A DNA stretch of 64,000 bases. It comes from Nematostella vectensis (taxonomy: Eukaryota; Cnidaria; Anthozoa; Actiniaria; Edwardsiidae). Positions 61,666 to 64,000 of the stretch are shown in pieces (positions within the stretch are counted from its first letter, which is position 1; every line of letters starts with the position of its first letter). The stretch is from contig NC_064040.1 in assembly GCF_932526225.1 (NCBI RefSeq), positions 436,001 to 500,000 on the forward strand, given 5' to 3'. The notes below the pieces were generated by a model. The model saw nothing but the letters and a program-made list of their open reading frames with translations. It ran no database searches and was not told where the DNA came from. The position numbers were made by a program, and so were the translations under genes.

Positions 61666-62737
61666 TAGGCTATCAGCGGGAATCGAACCCGGGTCGCTGC
61701 GTTAGTAGTCAAGTGCCCGCAACGAAAGACTAACGTGGCATTGCTGAAGGGAATTGTAATGAAAATTAATTTTAATACTATTGGTATCGTAAACTATCCC
61801 AAGCAAAGTCACCATCGGACTGGAGGTTACATTCGGGAAAAGCTTCAGGGTTACATTCGGGAATTTGTTTTACGAGTGTAACCTCCAAAAGGTTACAATC
61901 GATAATTTTTTTTCCGAATGTAAATTCAAAAAAGTAACATTAGGAAAAATAAAACAGTATACTCGAAAAAAAGGTATATCAATCTATCGAGCGCTATGCT
62001 CTATGTTAGAATCTACTTAATCAAGTTAACCAAGGAATCTAGTTAGTTCTTGTGTGCATAAAATATGTACAGGATCCTGAACAAAGCAAGAGCACATCAA
62101 AGATGCTGAGAGTACATAAAAATGTCCCTATACCTTCTTTTTATGTCATGACACAACAAGAACAGTATAATTAAGTATCGATATTTAAAAAAAAAAAAAT
62201 AAAGAAAAAAAAAATATGCTATCAGCGGGAATCGAACCCGGGTCGCTGCGTTAGTAGTCTAGTGCCCGCAACGAAAGACTAACGTGGCATTACTGAAGGG
62301 AATTGTAATGAAAATTACTTTTAATACTATTGGTATCGTAAAATATCCCAAGCAAAGTCACCATCGGACTGGAGGTTACATTCGGGAAAAGCTTCCGGGT
62401 TACATTCGGGAATTTGTTTTACGAGTGTAACCTCCAAAAGGTTACAATCGATATTTTTTTTTTCCGAATGTAAATTCCAAAAAGTAACATTAGTAAAAAT
62501 AAAACAGTATACTCGAAAAAAAAGGTATATCAATCTATCGAGCGCTATGCTCTATGTTAGAATCTACTTAATCAAGTTATCCAAGGAATCTAGTTAGTTC
62601 TTGTGTGCATAAAATATGTACAGGATCCTGAACAAAGCATGAGCACATCAAAGATGCTGAGAGTACATAAAAATGTCCCTATACCTTCTTTTTATGTCAT
62701 GACACACCAAGAACAGTATAATTAAGTATCGATATTT

Positions 62738-62820
62738 AAAAAAAAAAATAAAGAAAAAAAAATAAAGAAAAAAAAATAAAGAAAAAAAAGATAAAGAAAA
62801 AAAAATAAAGAAAAAAAAAA
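62738..62820. repeat. Longest AATAAAG microrepeat expansion (M113)
   Basis: Five blocks with the GATAAAG interruption; counterpart of M67, same unit length (606 bp). Confidence 0.9.
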
Positions 62821-64000
62821 TAGGCTATCAGCGGGAATCAAACCCGGGTCGCTGCGTTAGTAGTCAAGTGCCCGCAACGAAAGACTAACGTGGCATTGCT
62901 GAAGGGAATTGTAATGAAAATTAATTTTAATACTATTGGTATCGTAAACTATCCCAAGCAAAGTCACCATCGGACTGGAGGTTACATTCGGGAAAAGCTT
63001 CAGGGTTACATTCGGGAATTTGTTTTACGAGTGTAACCTCCAAAATGTGTTACAATCGATAATTTTTTTTCCGAATGTAAATTCAAAAAAGTAACATTAG
63101 GAAAAATAAAACAGTATACTCGAAAAAAAGGTATATCAATCTATCGAGCGCTATGCTCTATGTTAGAATCTACTTAATCAAGTTAACCAAGGAATCTAGT
63201 TAGTTCTTGTGTGCATAAAATATGTACAGGATCCTAAACAAAGCAAGAGCACATCAAAGATGCTGAGAGTACATAAAAATGTCCCTATACCTTCTTTTTA
63301 TGTCATGACACAACAAGAACAGTATAATTAAGTATCGATATTTAAAAAAAAAAAATAAAGAAAAAAAAATAGGCTATCAGCGGGAATCGAACCCGGGTCG
63401 CTGCGTTAGTAGTCAAGTGCCCGCAACGAAAGACTAACGTGGCATTGCTGAAGGGAATTGTAATAAAAATTACTTTTAATACTATTGGTATCGTAAACTA
63501 TCCCAAGCAAAGTCACCATCGGACTGGAGGTTACATTTGGGAAAAGCTTTAGGGTTACATTCGGGAATTTGTTTTACGAGTGTAACCTCCAAAAGGTTAC
63601 AATCGATAATTTTTTTTCCGAATGTAAATACCAAAAAGTAACATTAGGAAAAATAAAACAGTATACTCGGAAAAAAAGGTATATCAATCTATAGAGCGCT
63701 ATGCTCTATGTTAGAATCTACTTAATCAAGTTATCCAAGGAATCTAGTTAGTTCTTGTGTGCATAAAATATGTACAGGATCCTGAACAAAGCATGAGCAC
63801 ATCAAAGATGCTGAGAGTACATAAAAATGTCCCTATACCTTCTTTTTATGTCATGACACACCAAGAACAGTATAATTAAGTATCGATATTTAAAAAATAA
63901 TAATAAAGAAAAAAAAATAGGCTATCAGCGGGAATCGAACCCGGGTCGCTGCGTTAGTAGTCAAGTGCCCGCAACGAAAGACTAACGTGGCATTACTGAA

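Larger units (their letters stand above)
1..64000. repeat. Uninterrupted ~545-bp tandem satellite array
   Basis: The window is head-to-tail copies of one A+T-rich unit. I place 114 complete units and one partial unit, all in one orientation, by the recurring CTGAGAG start and the CAGGATCCTG palindrome about 511 bp into each unit. Typical spacing is 542-550 bp. Units differ by few substitutions, by length of the A-rich tract and the T-run, and by diagnostic variants (CTTCAGGG, CTTTAGGG or CTTCCGGG; AATCGAACCC, AATCAAACCC or AATGCAACCC) that reveal higher-order blocks. BamHI, HindIII, SmaI and ClaI sites recur once or more per unit, so genomic digests should give ladders. There is no non-satellite sequence, no gene and no mobile element. 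This is typical of eukaryotic heterochromatin. Centromeric function is possible but not shown by sequence. Confidence 0.99.
57475..64000. repeat. Block C, copy 2 (right part of M103 to M115), open at window end
   Basis: Unit starts inside are 57667, 58213, 58761, 59311, 59861, 60410, 60983, 61531, 62106, 62657, 63263 and 63811. It repeats 31599-38121 unit by unit with scattered single differences, for example CTTTGAATAC against CTTTAAATAC and AAAATGTG against AAAAGGTG. It is cut by the window end, so its true length is at least 6.5 kb. Confidence 0.9.

Noticed and set aside
1-64000. CRISPR array
   Set aside because: Units of about 545 bp adjoin directly. There are no short repeats separated by unique spacers.
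1-64000. rRNA gene, viral or transposon remnants
   Set aside because: Nothing recognisable was seen in any frame or strand. All sequence belongs to the satellite unit.

Overview
The whole window is one uninterrupted tandem satellite array. The unit is about 545 bp, A+T-rich (about 34% G+C by hand count of one unit), and every unit lies in the same orientation. Taking CTGAGAG as the start of each unit, I count 114 complete units (M1 to M114) plus a partial last one (M115, 63811-64000). Most are 542-550 bp. Fifteen are 572-606 bp because of an expanded A-rich microrepeat, and five are 725-729 bp because of one recurrent 181-bp internal duplication. There is no gene, no transposon insertion and no unique sequence anywhere. 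The short open frames are by-products of the repeat. This points to a eukaryotic heterochromatic region (pericentromeric, centromeric or subtelomeric). The sequence does not let me name the species.

Inside each unit, from left to right (measured in reference unit M32): a perfect 10-bp dyad TGTCATGACA; TATCGATA; an A-rich tract; then, on the minus strand, a 72-nt stretch that divides exactly into a tRNA cloverleaf layout. That stretch has a perfect Pol III B-box and conserved U8, A9, U33 and TTCGA positions, with a T-run starting 2-3 nt after its 3' end. Next come a small GAAA-loop hairpin, two direct copies of GGTTACATTCGGGAA, inverted counterparts of the same motif forming hairpins, a diverged 42-bp tandem subrepeat, and a 10-bp palindrome CAGGATCCTG containing a BamHI site.

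Above the unit level the array is a mosaic of recent higher-order duplications. Block A (about 3.84 kb) is present twice in tandem at 1-7675, and its unit types recur at 22-30.7 kb. Block B (about 3.9 kb) occurs at about 10.76-14.6 and 16.98-20.85 kb. Block E is a near-identical 5,462-bp tandem duplication (19491-24952 and 24953-30415). X/Y unit types alternate at 32.9-37.4 kb. Block D is an imperfect duplication at 37.4-43.1 and 43.1-47.7 kb. Three near-identical units stand side by side at 47.7-49.3 kb. A four-unit higher-order repeat runs through 51.0-57.1 kb. Block C (at least 6.5 kb) occurs at 31.6-38.1 and again 25.88 kb later, running off the window end. Shared private variants make these relationships clear.

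The observation most worth following is the tRNA-shaped element with its adjacent T-run, repeated more than 100 times on one strand. The satellite may have grown from, or still contain, Pol III units.
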